Origin: an uncultured Streptococcus sp.
GTDB lineage: Bacteria; Bacillota; Bacilli; Lactobacillales; Streptococcaceae
DNA: 44,569 nt
Direction: 5' to 3'
NCBI RefSeq assembly: GCF_901875575.1
Contig: NZ_CABFMF010000007.1
Location: 1 to 44,569 of the forward strand
Shown here in pieces: positions 23,665 through 31,436 of the stretch (positions are counted from its first letter, which is position 1; every line of letters begins with the position of its first letter). The notes beneath the pieces were generated by a model. The model searched no databases. It saw only the letters and a list, made by a program, of their open reading frames with translations, and was not told where the DNA came from. The translations under genes were made by a program, and so were the position numbers.

Positions 23665-23799
23665 ATTACAACTCTAATTTACCACATTTAATTTTAGTTT
23701 ACTAAGAATCTGCTCAGAAGTTTTTATTCTCTATTACAGTACAGTCTGAAATCGTTTTACGAAACTGTCTTATAATAAATCAAATTTTAGAAGCACTTT

Positions 23800-26022
23800 T
23801 TACTCTATTTTACTAAAGTTTAGCAGAAGGGAACTGGTCAGAACGGAGACAGAACTAAAGGCCATAGCTAGACCTGCCAGTTCTGGATTGAGGGCCAGTC
23901 CAACACCTGAAAAAACTCCTGCTGCTATCGGAATTCCAACAACATTGTAAATAAAGGCCCAGAAAAGATTGAGCAGAATACGATTAAAGGTTTTCTTACT
24001 CATGTCAAAGGCTCGCACCACTCCTAGGAGGTTATTAGTTGTCAACACCAAATCTGCTGACTCGATGGCGATATCTGTTCCAGCTCCCATAGCAATTCCC
24101 ACATCTGCTACACTGAGGGCAGGAGCATCATTGATACCGTCCCCAACAAAGGCTACTTTGCCAGCCGCTTGTAGTTTATGGATTTCATGGGCTTTTTCTT
24201 CTGGCAAGACACCTGAAATGACCTCTTCGATTCCGATTTGATCTGCAATAGCACGCGCCACACCAGCATTGTCTCCTGTCAGCATGACTGTTTTAAGACC
24301 TCGTTTTTTCAACTGACTGATGGCAAGCTTAGCATTTTCCTTAGGAATATCTTGCAGAGCAAGCAATCCTTTGATTTCATTGTCCACAGCCAAGAACACA
24401 ACTGTCTTGGCTTCTTTTTCCAGTTGTTCTAGTTTTTCCTGATAAGTGCTAGAAATGTTCATACCATCCAGCATTTTAGCATTTCCAAGCAAAACTTGTT
24501 TTCCATTGATTTGCCCTGAGACACCTTTTCCGTGCAAGGCTTGGAAATTTTCAACAGGGTGAAACTCAAGTCCAGCTTCACTCGCTCGTTTCACAACGGC
24601 TTCAGCCAGTGGGTGTTGAGAAGCTTCTTCCAAGGAAGCTGCCAATCCAAGCACTTCTACTTCGTCGCCGATGATATCTGTGACCACAGGTTTCCCTTCC
24701 GTCAAAGTCCCGGTCTTATCAAAAACAATAGTTTGGACTTTCTGGATTTCCTGTAGAACCGTTCCATTTTTGAGGAGAACTCCCATCTTGGCACTGCGAC
24801 CTGTCCCCACCATAAGGGCTGTTGGTGTTGCAAGTCCCAATGCACAAGGACAGGCAATAATCAAAACCGCCACTCCGTAGAGAAGAGAGGACACAAAGCT
24901 CGCTCCAAGCACGACAAACCAAATCCAAAAAGTTAAAATCGCTAAAATGACAACTGCTGGGACAAAAATTCCTGAAATCTTATCCGTCAAGTCCTGAATT
25001 GGTGCTCGGCTGGTCTGGGCTTTCTTCACAAAGTCCACAATCTGAGCCAAAACAGTCTCTGAACCAACTTTTTCTGCTCTAAAAACAAGTGTTCCACTAT
25101 TATTGATGGTTGAACCAATGACGGTATCTCCAACTGTCTTGTCCACAGGCAGACTCTCACCTGTCACCATAGACTCATCAATACTAGAGATACCTTCTAC
25201 TACGATACCATCAACCGCAATCTTTTCACCGGGACGCACTCGAATCAGGTCACCTACCTTGACTTGCTCCAAAGGGACTTGAACATAGTTATCCTCACGT
25301 AAGACTTCTGCAGTTTTAGCCTGCAAATCCAGTAATTTCTCCACAGCTTGGGAAGTATTTTTCCGCATTTTCTCCTCAAAAACGGCTCCCATAAGAACGA
25401 AGAAGAAGATAAAGGCAGCACTTTCAAAGTAAACGGGGAGGCCAGCGAAGAGGGCAACTAAGCTATAGAAATAGGCCACTAGGGTTCCCAGAGCAACCAA
25501 GGTATCCATGTTGGCATTGTGCTTTTTAAAACTAGCCCAAGCACTTTGGATATAAGGACCACCTGCTACTAGCATAATCGGTGTTGTGGCTAAAAAGGTG
25601 CCCCAACGCATGACTTGGTGACTAATTCCTCCTGTCGACATCCCAATCATGAGGATCACAAGAGGCACAGTAAAGATACTAGTAATCCAAAAACGCTGTA
25701 AAAGTGATAGAGATTTTCGAGTCTTCTCAACAACTGTATAACTTCCCTTTTGCATCTTCATACCACAAGAAAATTCATGTTGACCTAATTCTTGAGGTGT
25801 AAAACGAATGACTTTCTCCTCATCTACGCCGATTGGTTCCAAGATGCCTTCTTCTTCAAACAGAATTTCCTTGTAACAGTTTGAAGGAGTTGCTCGATGA
25901 AAGGTAATCTCAGCTGGAATCCCTTTTTGAAGCTGTATATGAGCTGGATGGTAGCCTTTGTCTGCCGTGATACGGATTTTTTGAACACCATTTTCAAGAC
26001 TTGCTTTTACAATTTCAGTCAT
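23800..26022 (-). CDS. copA: Copper-exporting P-type ATPase with N-terminal cupredoxin-like domain
   Basis: A 740-residue P1B-type ATPase that exports Cu(I). In place of the usual CxxC heavy-metal domain, residues about 1-100 form a cupredoxin-like module with Cys49, Cys86, Met88 and Met90 (SNCYKE; FSCGMKMQKG). Eight membrane segments follow. The ion-path motif CPC is at 391-393 (ACPCALG), the phosphorylation site is in FDKTGTLTEGKP, HP is in ASQHPLAEAVV, and the hinge is GDGINDAPAL. It is the last gene of copY-cupA-copA, 9 bases after cupA. Copper released from CupA is thought to be passed to the N-terminal domain. Confidence 0.95.
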   Translation of the reverse strand: MTEIVKASLENGVQKIRITADKGYHPAHIQLQKGIPAEITFHRATPSNCYKEILFEEEGILEPIGVDEEKVIRFTPQELGQHEFSCGMKMQKGSYTVVEKTRKSLSLLQRFWITSIFTVPLVILMIGMSTGGISHQVMRWGTFLATTPIMLVAGGPYIQSAWASFKKHNANMDTLVALGTLVAYFYSLVALFAGLPVYFESAAFIFFFVLMGAVFEEKMRKNTSQAVEKLLDLQAKTAEVLREDNYVQVPLEQVKVGDLIRVRPGEKIAVDGIVVEGISSIDESMVTGESLPVDKTVGDTVIGSTINNSGTLVFRAEKVGSETVLAQIVDFVKKAQTSRAPIQDLTDKISGIFVPAVVILAILTFWIWFVVLGASFVSSLLYGVAVLIIACPCALGLATPTALMVGTGRSAKMGVLLKNGTVLQEIQKVQTIVFDKTGTLTEGKPVVTDIIGDEVEVLGLAASLEEASQHPLAEAVVKRASEAGLEFHPVENFQALHGKGVSGQINGKQVLLGNAKMLDGMNISSTYQEKLEQLEKEAKTVVFLAVDNEIKGLLALQDIPKENAKLAISQLKKRGLKTVMLTGDNAGVARAIADQIGIEEVISGVLPEEKAHEIHKLQAAGKVAFVGDGINDAPALSVADVGIAMGAGTDIAIESADLVLTTNNLLGVVRAFDMSKKTFNRILLNLFWAFIYNVVGIPIAAGVFSGVGLALNPELAGLAMAFSSVSVLTSSLLLNFSKIE

Positions 26023-26031
26023 ATCATTCTC

Positions 26032-26403
26032 CTATTCTACAATCATCTTGCCGTGCATCATATTCATGCCACAAGAGAAACCATACTCTCCAGCCTGCTC
26101 AGGCGTGATTTCCACTACATACTCTTCCCCCATAGGCAGGTCCGCATGTACACCAAAATCTGGAAAAACAATTTGGTCCAGACAGGGTGAAGGGTCCTTA
26201 CGGTCAAAGACAATGCGGGCTGGCACTGATTTCTTGAGGATAATCAACTCAGGCGTATAGCCCCCCATGACATCCACTCGAATCTCTTGGTAGCCGTTTT
26301 TTTGCTGGGCCCTTTGTCCAGATTTTTCAGGCTTTTTGAAAAACCAAAACAAGATAAACGCGATAAGGGCAATACAAATAATAGTTACAATGCTATTTAA
26401 CAT
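26032..26403 (-). CDS. cupA: Membrane-anchored cupredoxin copper chaperone CupA
   Basis: A 123-residue protein with one N-terminal membrane span (about 4-22, IVTIICIALIAFILFWFF), a linker, and a cupredoxin domain. The Cu(I) ligands are in place: Cys74 (PSPCLD), Cys111, Met113, Met115 and Met116 in the SCGMNMMHGKM segment. It buffers Cu(I) at the cell membrane and hands it to CopA, whose N-terminal domain has the same motifs. It lies between copY and copA in the operon. Confidence 0.93.
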   Translation of the reverse strand: MLNSIVTIICIALIAFILFWFFKKPEKSGQRAQQKNGYQEIRVDVMGGYTPELIILKKSVPARIVFDRKDPSPCLDQIVFPDFGVHADLPMGEEYVVEITPEQAGEYGFSCGMNMMHGKMIVE

Positions 26404-26413
26404 GACGTCTCCT

Positions 26414-26815
26414 TTACATACAATTACATTTTACTTCTGTTACAACGCTTGATTTCTTCTCAGAAATCACAGCTTCCAAGTCTTCCAAGTCAGCCTGAGT
26501 AAAATCACATTCAGCAATCAAATCAGCCAACAAGTTCTTAATCCTACGAGAACAAACCTTGTCCTTGATATCTTGGACAAGTAAATCCCGACTTTGGTCC
26601 AAAGTTAAAAGGGCTGAATAAACAAAAGACTTGCCTTCTTTTTTCCGAGTCAAACACTCTTTCTCAACCAAACGAGCCAAAAGAGTTTGAATGGTCGACT
26701 TGGACCAGTCGAACCGCTCCGCCAGAACCCTGATCAAATCCGTACTGGTCTGTTCGCCCTGCATCCAAATAATCTTCATGACCTGCCATTCTGCATCTGA
26801 AATCTGCATAATCAC
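26414..26815 (-). CDS. copY: Copper-responsive repressor CopY
   Basis: A 133-residue BlaI/MecI-type winged-helix repressor. The DNA-binding domain covers about 1-75 (DAEWQVMKIIWMQGEQTSTDLI, WSKSTIQTLLARLVEK). The C-terminal metal sensor ends VKCNCM, a CxC pair that binds Cu(I) or Zn(II); copper releases the protein from DNA. The start may be ATG 26815 or the in-frame ATG 26809. Two cop boxes lie in and beside its promoter, so it controls its own operon. Confidence 0.95.
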   Translation of the reverse strand: MIMQISDAEWQVMKIIWMQGEQTSTDLIRVLAERFDWSKSTIQTLLARLVEKECLTRKKEGKSFVYSALLTLDQSRDLLVQDIKDKVCSRRIKNLLADLIAECDFTQADLEDLEAVISEKKSSVVTEVKCNCM

Positions 26816-26827
26816 ACCTCCAAAATC

Positions 26828-26837
26828 TACATTTGTC
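26828..26837. promoter_or_regulatory. cop box 1 (CopY operator)
   Basis: TACATTTGTC, matching the CopY box core TACANNTGTA but for the last base, between the copY start and its -10. Confidence 0.8.
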
Positions 26838-26850
26838 GATTACAGTTATT

Positions 26851-26879
26851 AGTATACTCCTATAATCTACATTTGTCAA
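26851..26879 (-). promoter_or_regulatory. copY-cupA-copA promoter
   Basis: On the minus strand TTGACA (26874-26879), 17-bp spacer, TATACT (26851-26856). Confidence 0.88.
26868..26877. promoter_or_regulatory. cop box 2 (CopY operator) over the -35
   Basis: A second TACATTTGTC exactly 40 bp from the first (about four helical turns, same face). It overlaps the -35 box, so bound CopY would exclude RNA polymerase. Confidence 0.85.
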
Positions 26880-26971
26880 TTATGAAAATTAATCTTTTCT
26901 TTGAAAAATTGAATTTTAACCATATAATACAGGATTTTCAGTCAAATCTTACTATATAAACTATAAAAATA

Positions 26972-26980
26972 TGCTATACT
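26972..26980 (+). promoter_or_regulatory. thiD promoter (extended -10)
   Basis: TGCTATACT at 26972-26980; the predicted start point is near 26987, just before the riboswitch. An alternative TTGAAA (26901), 16 bp, TATAAT (26923) lies further upstream. Confidence 0.6.
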
Positions 26981-26998
26981 AAAGAAAAAAGAAAACAA

Positions 26999-27079
26999 CC
27001 ACTAGGGGTGCGTAAAGCTGAGATTAACAACTGTTAGACCCTTTGACTCAATCTAGGTAATGCTAGCTGATGGAAGTGG
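26999..27079 (+). ncRNA. TPP riboswitch upstream of thiD, divergent type
   Basis: The thi-box parts are visible: closing stem CCACT/AGTGG, GGGGTGC, GCTGAGA, ACCCTTTGA, then CTAGGTAATGCTAG and TGATGGAA. The last part departs from the usual AACCTGATCTGG (here GACTCAATCTAGG), so this is a more diverged aptamer than the two minus-strand copies. No terminator follows. ACCTTTC (27111-27117) can pair with GGGAGGT (27163-27169), the thiD ribosome site, so control may be at translation. Confidence 0.85.
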
Positions 27080-27174
27080 AAATGATAATGTGGACTAGCA
27101 GTCTTCTATTACCTTTCTAAAACAGACCAGCTTGTTCTTAAGAATACAAACTTCAGTTGGTTGGGAGGTTTTAG

Positions 27175-27966
27175 ATGACTTATTTACCCGTTGCTTTGAC
27201 CATTGCAGGGACTGACCCTAGTGGTGGTGCTGGCATTATGGCTGATTTAAAGTCATTCCAAGCTAGAGATGTCTATGGAATGGCAGTTGTGACCAGTCTT
27301 GTCGCTCAAAATACCCGAGGCGTTCAATTGATCGAGCACGTTTCTCCTCAAATGTTGAAAGCCCAATTGGACAGTGTCTTTTCGGATATCAAGCCTCAGG
27401 CTGTAAAAACTGGGATGTTGGCAACTACCGAAATTATGGAAATCATCCAGCCCTATCTTAAAAACCTGGATTGTCCCTATGTCCTTGACCCTGTTATGGT
27501 CGCTACGAGTGGTGACACCCTGATTGATACCATTGCCAGAACCTACCTAAAAACAAACCTGCTTCCCCTTGCAACCATTATCACACCCAACCTTCCTGAG
27601 GCAGAAGAGATTGTTGGTTTTTCAATCCATGATTCCGAAGACATGCAACGTGCCGGTCGCCTGATTTTAAAAGAATTTGGTCCTCAGTCTGTTGTCATCA
27701 AAGGTGGTCATCTCGAAGGCGGTGCCAAAGACTTCCTCTTTACCAAGGATGAGGAATTTGTCTGGGAAAGCCCAAGAATTCAAACCTGTCACACCCATGG
27801 TACTGGATGTACCTTTGCTGCAGTGATTACGGCTGAACTAGCCAAGGGCAGAAGTCTTTACCAGGCAGTCGATAAGGCCAAGGCCTTTATTACAAAAGCC
27901 ATCCAAGACGCCCCTCAACTCGGTCATGGTTCTGGTCCAGTCAACCATACAAGCTTTAAAGATTAA
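27175..27966 (+). CDS. thiD: Hydroxymethylpyrimidine/phosphomethylpyrimidine kinase
   Basis: A 263-residue ribokinase-fold enzyme that phosphorylates HMP twice to HMP-PP for thiamine synthesis. Motifs: ALTIAGTDPSGGAGIMADLKSF (start of the substrate site, quoted to GGAGIMAD), KTGMLAT, VLDPVMVATSGD near 102-113, and the anion hole/catalytic loop CHTHGTGCTFAAVI near 204-217. Start ATG follows GGGAGGTTTTAG. Stand-alone gene on the plus strand, divergent from the copper operon, under its own TPP riboswitch. Confidence 0.95.
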   Translation: MTYLPVALTIAGTDPSGGAGIMADLKSFQARDVYGMAVVTSLVAQNTRGVQLIEHVSPQMLKAQLDSVFSDIKPQAVKTGMLATTEIMEIIQPYLKNLDCPYVLDPVMVATSGDTLIDTIARTYLKTNLLPLATIITPNLPEAEEIVGFSIHDSEDMQRAGRLILKEFGPQSVVIKGGHLEGGAKDFLFTKDEEFVWESPRIQTCHTHGTGCTFAAVITAELAKGRSLYQAVDKAKAFITKAIQDAPQLGHGSGPVNHTSFKD

Positions 27967-27970
27967 AAAA

Positions 27971-28010
27971 ACTCTCTAGTTCCCACTTTAAGGGAATTAG
28001 AGAGTTTTTA
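27971..28010 (+). terminator. thiD terminator
   Basis: ACTCTCTAGTTCCC and GGGAATTAGAGAGT pair almost fully (one G-A mismatch) and are followed by TTTTTA. Confidence 0.9.
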
Positions 28011-28122
28011 TACTTTTTAAAAATCTCTTCAAACTAGGTCAGCTTTATCTGCAACCTCAAAGCTGTACTTTGAGCAAGCTGCGACTAGCTTCCTAGTTTG
28101 CTCTTTGATTTTCATTGAGTAT
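28010..28122 (+). repeat. Degenerate BOX element (A, fused partial B, C)
   Basis: It opens ATACTTTTTAAAAATCTC and TTCAAACTAGGTCAGCTT (diverged boxA), has one short boxB-like part (CTGCAACCTCAAAG...CTTTGAG with loop changes), and ends with a good boxC (CTAGCTTCCTAGTTTGC to TTTTCATTGAGTAT). It lies between convergent thiD and thiE. The ATACT..GAGTAT ends are kept. Confidence 0.85.
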
Positions 28123-28125
28123 TAA

Positions 28126-28758
28126 TTAGGAAATAATGTCATCTAGCTTTGTTAAAAAGGCTTGCGTTTTTTCCTCTATATCTTCTGCTTGCATCAGATC
28201 GCGTACGACTGCTACTCCAGCTATTCCAGTGCCGATAAGTTGGTCAATATTCTCTGATGTCAATCCTCCAATAGCAACTACTGGAATGGCTACCCTTTGG
28301 CAAATTGTCTTCAAGGTTGAAATCAGGGTGATAGGCGCATTTTCCTTGGTGGTTGTTGGGAAAATAGCTCCTGTCCCCAAGTAATCTGCACCCCCTTCTT
28401 CTGCCTCGAGGGCTCTTTTTACCGTTTTAGCTGTGACACCAAGTATTTTTTCAGGGCCCAAGACTTGTCGGGCAACCGAAACTGGTAGTTCATCATCTCC
28501 TATATGCAGACCAGTAGCATCAACCGCAAGACAGACATCCAAACGATCGTCGATAATCAAGGGTACCTGATAGGCATCTGTTATTTCCTTGACTTGTTTT
28601 GCCAGTTGATAATATTGATTGGTTGTGAGATTTTTTTCTCGCAATTGGACTATGGTGACACCTGAACGGCAGGCCGTCTCAACCTTTTTAAGAAAACTTT
28701 CCAAAGAATCTTGGTAGCGATTGGTTACCAGATATAGTCTAAGCGCCTCTCTATCCAT
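28126..28758 (-). CDS. thiE: Thiamine-phosphate synthase (copy 1)
   Basis: A 210-residue TIM-barrel enzyme that joins HMP-PP and thiazole phosphate into thiamine phosphate. Motifs: LYLVTNR at the start, VTIVQLREKNLTTNQYY near 34-50, PLIIDDRLDVCLAVDATGLHIG near 64-85 (the DDxxD-like Asp and diphosphate contact), YLGTGAIFPTTTKENA near 131-146, and PVVAIGGLTSENI near 166-178. It overlaps thiM copy 1 by 8 bases and is the last gene of the ykoEDC-tenA-thiW-thiM-thiE operon. A second thiE is at 33812-34444. Confidence 0.95.
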   Translation of the reverse strand: MDREALRLYLVTNRYQDSLESFLKKVETACRSGVTIVQLREKNLTTNQYYQLAKQVKEITDAYQVPLIIDDRLDVCLAVDATGLHIGDDELPVSVARQVLGPEKILGVTAKTVKRALEAEEGGADYLGTGAIFPTTTKENAPITLISTLKTICQRVAIPVVAIGGLTSENIDQLIGTGIAGVAVVRDLMQAEDIEEKTQAFLTKLDDIIS

Positions 28759-29554
28759 AAACCTCTCCTTTGATAGCGTCTAGCCAGTTTTCATCTCTTT
28801 TGAGGAGTGAAAGCTGATTGAGTACTTGGTAACGAAATTCTTCCAATCCCATCCCTTGAACAACTATTTTCTCAGCAGCGATATTGAGATAAGAGACTGC
28901 AAGACAAGATGCTTCAAACCCAGTCTTTCCTTGACTGAGAAAAACGGCTGTTAAAGCTCCGACCAAATCTCCTGTCCCTGTTATCCAGTCTAATTCTGCA
29001 CAGCCATTCTCCAATACAGCAACCTGATTCTTCGAAACGATGAGATCCTTGGGGCCAGTAACTAAGAATGACATACCAGGATAGGTTTGACACCAGTCTT
29101 TCAAGACTTGAAGCACATCCTCAGTTTCTTGATCTTTAGCACTCGCATCGACCCCAACGCCATGGTGCTTTAAGCCAACAAGACTTCTAATTTCTGACAT
29201 GTTTCCTTTAAGGACCGTAGGGCTATAGTCTAAAAGGTCTCTGACTAAGCTCTTACGAATGGATGAAGCTGTTACGCCAACCGCATCTACTACCATTGGA
29301 AGACAAACTTTATCTGCATAAGAAACTGCCATACGGATTGCTTTTTCCTTCTCAGCTGATAAATGCCCTAAATTGATGAAGAGGGCCTGGCTTTGCTTAG
29401 TAAAATCAAGAACCTCACGAGGGTCATCTGCCATGACAGGTTTACATCCCAGAGCCAAAATCCCATTTGCCAGCATCTCACAAGAAATTTCATTGGTAAT
29501 ACAGTGAATGAGGGAAGTCGTTTCCAGAGGAAAAGGATTTGTCAATTCCTGCAT
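28751..29554 (-). CDS. thiM: Hydroxyethylthiazole kinase (copy 1)
   Basis: A 267-residue ribokinase-like enzyme that phosphorylates the thiazole moiety for salvage. Motifs: PLIHCITNEISCEMLANGILALGCKPVMADDPREV (family start; core GILALGCKPVMADDP), VDAVGVTASSIRK near 89-101, and the catalytic ITGTGDLVGALTAVFLS near 200-216 (in place of the more common GTGCxxGA). It shares one base with thiW (TGATG) and overlaps thiE, so expression is coupled. The middle region is diverged from copy 2 at 34446-35228, so the two copies are old paralogues or have different origins. Confidence 0.92.
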   Translation of the reverse strand: MQELTNPFPLETTSLIHCITNEISCEMLANGILALGCKPVMADDPREVLDFTKQSQALFINLGHLSAEKEKAIRMAVSYADKVCLPMVVDAVGVTASSIRKSLVRDLLDYSPTVLKGNMSEIRSLVGLKHHGVGVDASAKDQETEDVLQVLKDWCQTYPGMSFLVTGPKDLIVSKNQVAVLENGCAELDWITGTGDLVGALTAVFLSQGKTGFEASCLAVSYLNIAAEKIVVQGMGLEEFRYQVLNQLSLLKRDENWLDAIKGEVYG

Positions 29555-30078
29555 CAGTCTATCCTTTCACCAAAGAAATATTCCTGCACTTTTTTAAAGA
29601 ATTCCTGCTTGATTAAAAATCGAAAGGCAATAAAGGAAATTGCTGTACCGATTAAGGTTGCTCCGAAAAATCGAGGTGTGTAGATAAACCAGCTCAGTTT
29701 TGCAGCTGATCCTGTGAACAATACCATAACTGGATAAGAGACGATTGATCCGATGATACCTGTACCGATGATTTCCCCTAAAGCAGAATAGTGAAATTTT
29801 CGACCGTACTTATAAAAGAGGCCTGCAAGTAGCGCTCCAAAGGTTGCTCCTGTAAGGGCCAAAGGAGGAATTCCTTGAGTCGTCATACGGATAAAGGCTG
29901 TCACTGTAGCCATAGCCAAAGCATAAACAGGTCCCATCATGATTCCTGCTAAAATATTGACTACACTAGACATTGGCGCCATACCTTCGATTCGGAAGAT
30001 AGGTGTCAAGACCACATCAAGGGCAATCATCATTGATAAAATGGTTAATTTATGAATTTGTAATTGGTTGGTTCTCAT
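29554..30078 (-). CDS. thiW: Thiazole ECF transporter S component ThiW
   Basis: A 174-residue membrane protein with about five to six hydrophobic segments, the substrate-binding (S) subunit of an energy-coupling-factor transporter believed to take up the thiazole precursor. Typical ThiW/ECF-S features: MMIALDVVLTPIFRIEGMAPMSSVVNILAG (core FRIEGMAPMSS), GALLAGLFYKYG, and a C-terminal basic tail. Directly followed by thiM, which would phosphorylate the imported thiazole. It may share the YkoD-CbiQ module upstream or a general ECF module. Confidence 0.9.
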   Translation of the reverse strand: MRTNQLQIHKLTILSMMIALDVVLTPIFRIEGMAPMSSVVNILAGIMMGPVYALAMATVTAFIRMTTQGIPPLALTGATFGALLAGLFYKYGRKFHYSALGEIIGTGIIGSIVSYPVMVLFTGSAAKLSWFIYTPRFFGATLIGTAISFIAFRFLIKQEFFKKVQEYFFGERID

Positions 30079-30084
30079 TTTCTG

Positions 30085-30774
30085 TTATTCTCCTTTTTCT
30101 AAAGACTGTAAGTCGCTTTTCCATGTTTGATGCTGGTAGGCCATTTCCCAAAACTGTGCTTCCATATGAACACTGATGTGGAAGGCTTCGAGCATTTTTT
30201 TCTTGTCTAACTCATCACTTTCTCTATAAAGTTGATTGACTAGCTCAGACTCTTCTTTTATTTGCTGTTCGAGTTCATCCGTAATATAGGTTTCAATCCA
30301 TTTCTGATAAAGCGGATCTGGTGATGGATTAAGATTGAGTTCCTTGCCTATATCATGGTACAACCATGGGCACGGAAGTAAGCTCGCAAAAGCAATGGCT
30401 AGATTTGCTTCTTCAAATTGCCGATAAATATGCGAAACATAATGATAACAGGTTGGAGCAATTGGTTGCCGCTCCATTTCCTCATCATTAATTTTCAATT
30501 CCTTGAAAAACTGTTGGCGGATAAATAATTCCCCTTCTACTAAACTCTGAGCATTTTGTTTCAAAAGTCTCTTCATCTCTGAGTTTGAAGTTTTTTCAGC
30601 CAAGATATCATAGGCTTTTGAAAAAGCATTTAAGTAGTAGGCATCCTGTATCAAGTAGTAACGGAAAATAGACGGGTCTAAATTTCCCTTTTGTAACTGC
30701 AAAACAAAGGGGTGCCTAAAGGAAGCCTGCCAGGACTCCCTCGATATTTCCATCGCAATATCTGTAAATTCCAT
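30085..30774 (-). CDS. tenA: TenA-family thiaminase II/aminopyrimidine hydrolase (Cys type)
   Basis: A 229-residue helical enzyme that hydrolyses aminomethyl-pyrimidine (a thiamine breakdown product) to HMP. The catalytic Cys is in ASLLPCPWLYHDIG (about 130-143), and DAYYLNAFSKAYDILAEK and YQKWIETYITDELEQQI are family motifs, so this is a TenA_C type. It lies between the transporter T component and thiW. A second TenA at 35346-36026 lacks this Cys. Confidence 0.92.
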   Translation of the reverse strand: MEFTDIAMEISRESWQASFRHPFVLQLQKGNLDPSIFRYYLIQDAYYLNAFSKAYDILAEKTSNSEMKRLLKQNAQSLVEGELFIRQQFFKELKINDEEMERQPIAPTCYHYVSHIYRQFEEANLAIAFASLLPCPWLYHDIGKELNLNPSPDPLYQKWIETYITDELEQQIKEESELVNQLYRESDELDKKKMLEAFHISVHMEAQFWEMAYQHQTWKSDLQSLEKGE

Positions 30775-30784
30775 AATAACTCCT

Positions 30785-31435
30785 TTATAAAAATAAACTG
30801 GTTTGAAGAATTAAAAATATAAGTAGGTAGATTAATTTTGTTTTTTTAGCAATATAAAAAGTCCTATAGCTATTCTTCAACTGTGCATATTCGTCATATC
30901 CATGCGCCGACAGAGCTCTCAGATAAAGATGACGCCACCTAAAGACTGTCATCAGAACCTTACTGTAAATCAAGGGAGACCAAAAATGCAGTTCTTGACC
31001 ACGTAACAAACAGGCCTCCTTTAAAGATTTAATTTCCTTCTGAATCAGAGGAAAAGCATTGAAAACCACTAGCAAGGCATAGGCCCAAGAACGTGACAAT
31101 CCCTTTTGGGATAAATACAATAGTAACTCTTTTAGTGAGATGCTTGAGATAAATACAATTCCTATACAAACTGTCACAAAAGCTCTGGTACCAAGTATAA
31201 CTGCTTGGGAAACATCACCATGCAAATGAACTGCCCAGTAGTTGGCAAAGGCTGGTAGAATAGCTAATAAAAGCATCCAAACCATCATACGAAACCTACG
31301 GTAAAAACTCATATAGACCATGCAAAAGAAGACGACCGATAAATTGAGAGTAACCGATGGAACAAAGGAGGTTTCCAAGGATAAAATCAGCAAGAAGAGA
31401 CTGATAATCGGTGTCTGGGTTGCTACTTTGACCAT
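30785..31435 (-). CDS. ECF transporter T component (CbiQ/YkoC-like)
   Basis: A 216-residue membrane protein with about five hydrophobic segments, the energy-coupling transmembrane subunit. The cytoplasmic coupling helices with the Ala-Arg-Gly-type motifs are visible: LKEACLLRGQELH (coupling motif 1) and LRALSAHGYDEY (motif 2). With the ATPase at 31437 and YkoE at 32823 it makes an HMP/thiamine-type YkoEDC transporter. Confidence 0.88.
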   Translation of the reverse strand: MVKVATQTPIISLFLLILSLETSFVPSVTLNLSVVFFCMVYMSFYRRFRMMVWMLLLAILPAFANYWAVHLHGDVSQAVILGTRAFVTVCIGIVFISSISLKELLLYLSQKGLSRSWAYALLVVFNAFPLIQKEIKSLKEACLLRGQELHFWSPLIYSKVLMTVFRWRHLYLRALSAHGYDEYAQLKNSYRTFYIAKKTKLIYLLIFLILQTSLFL

Positions 31436-31436
31436 A

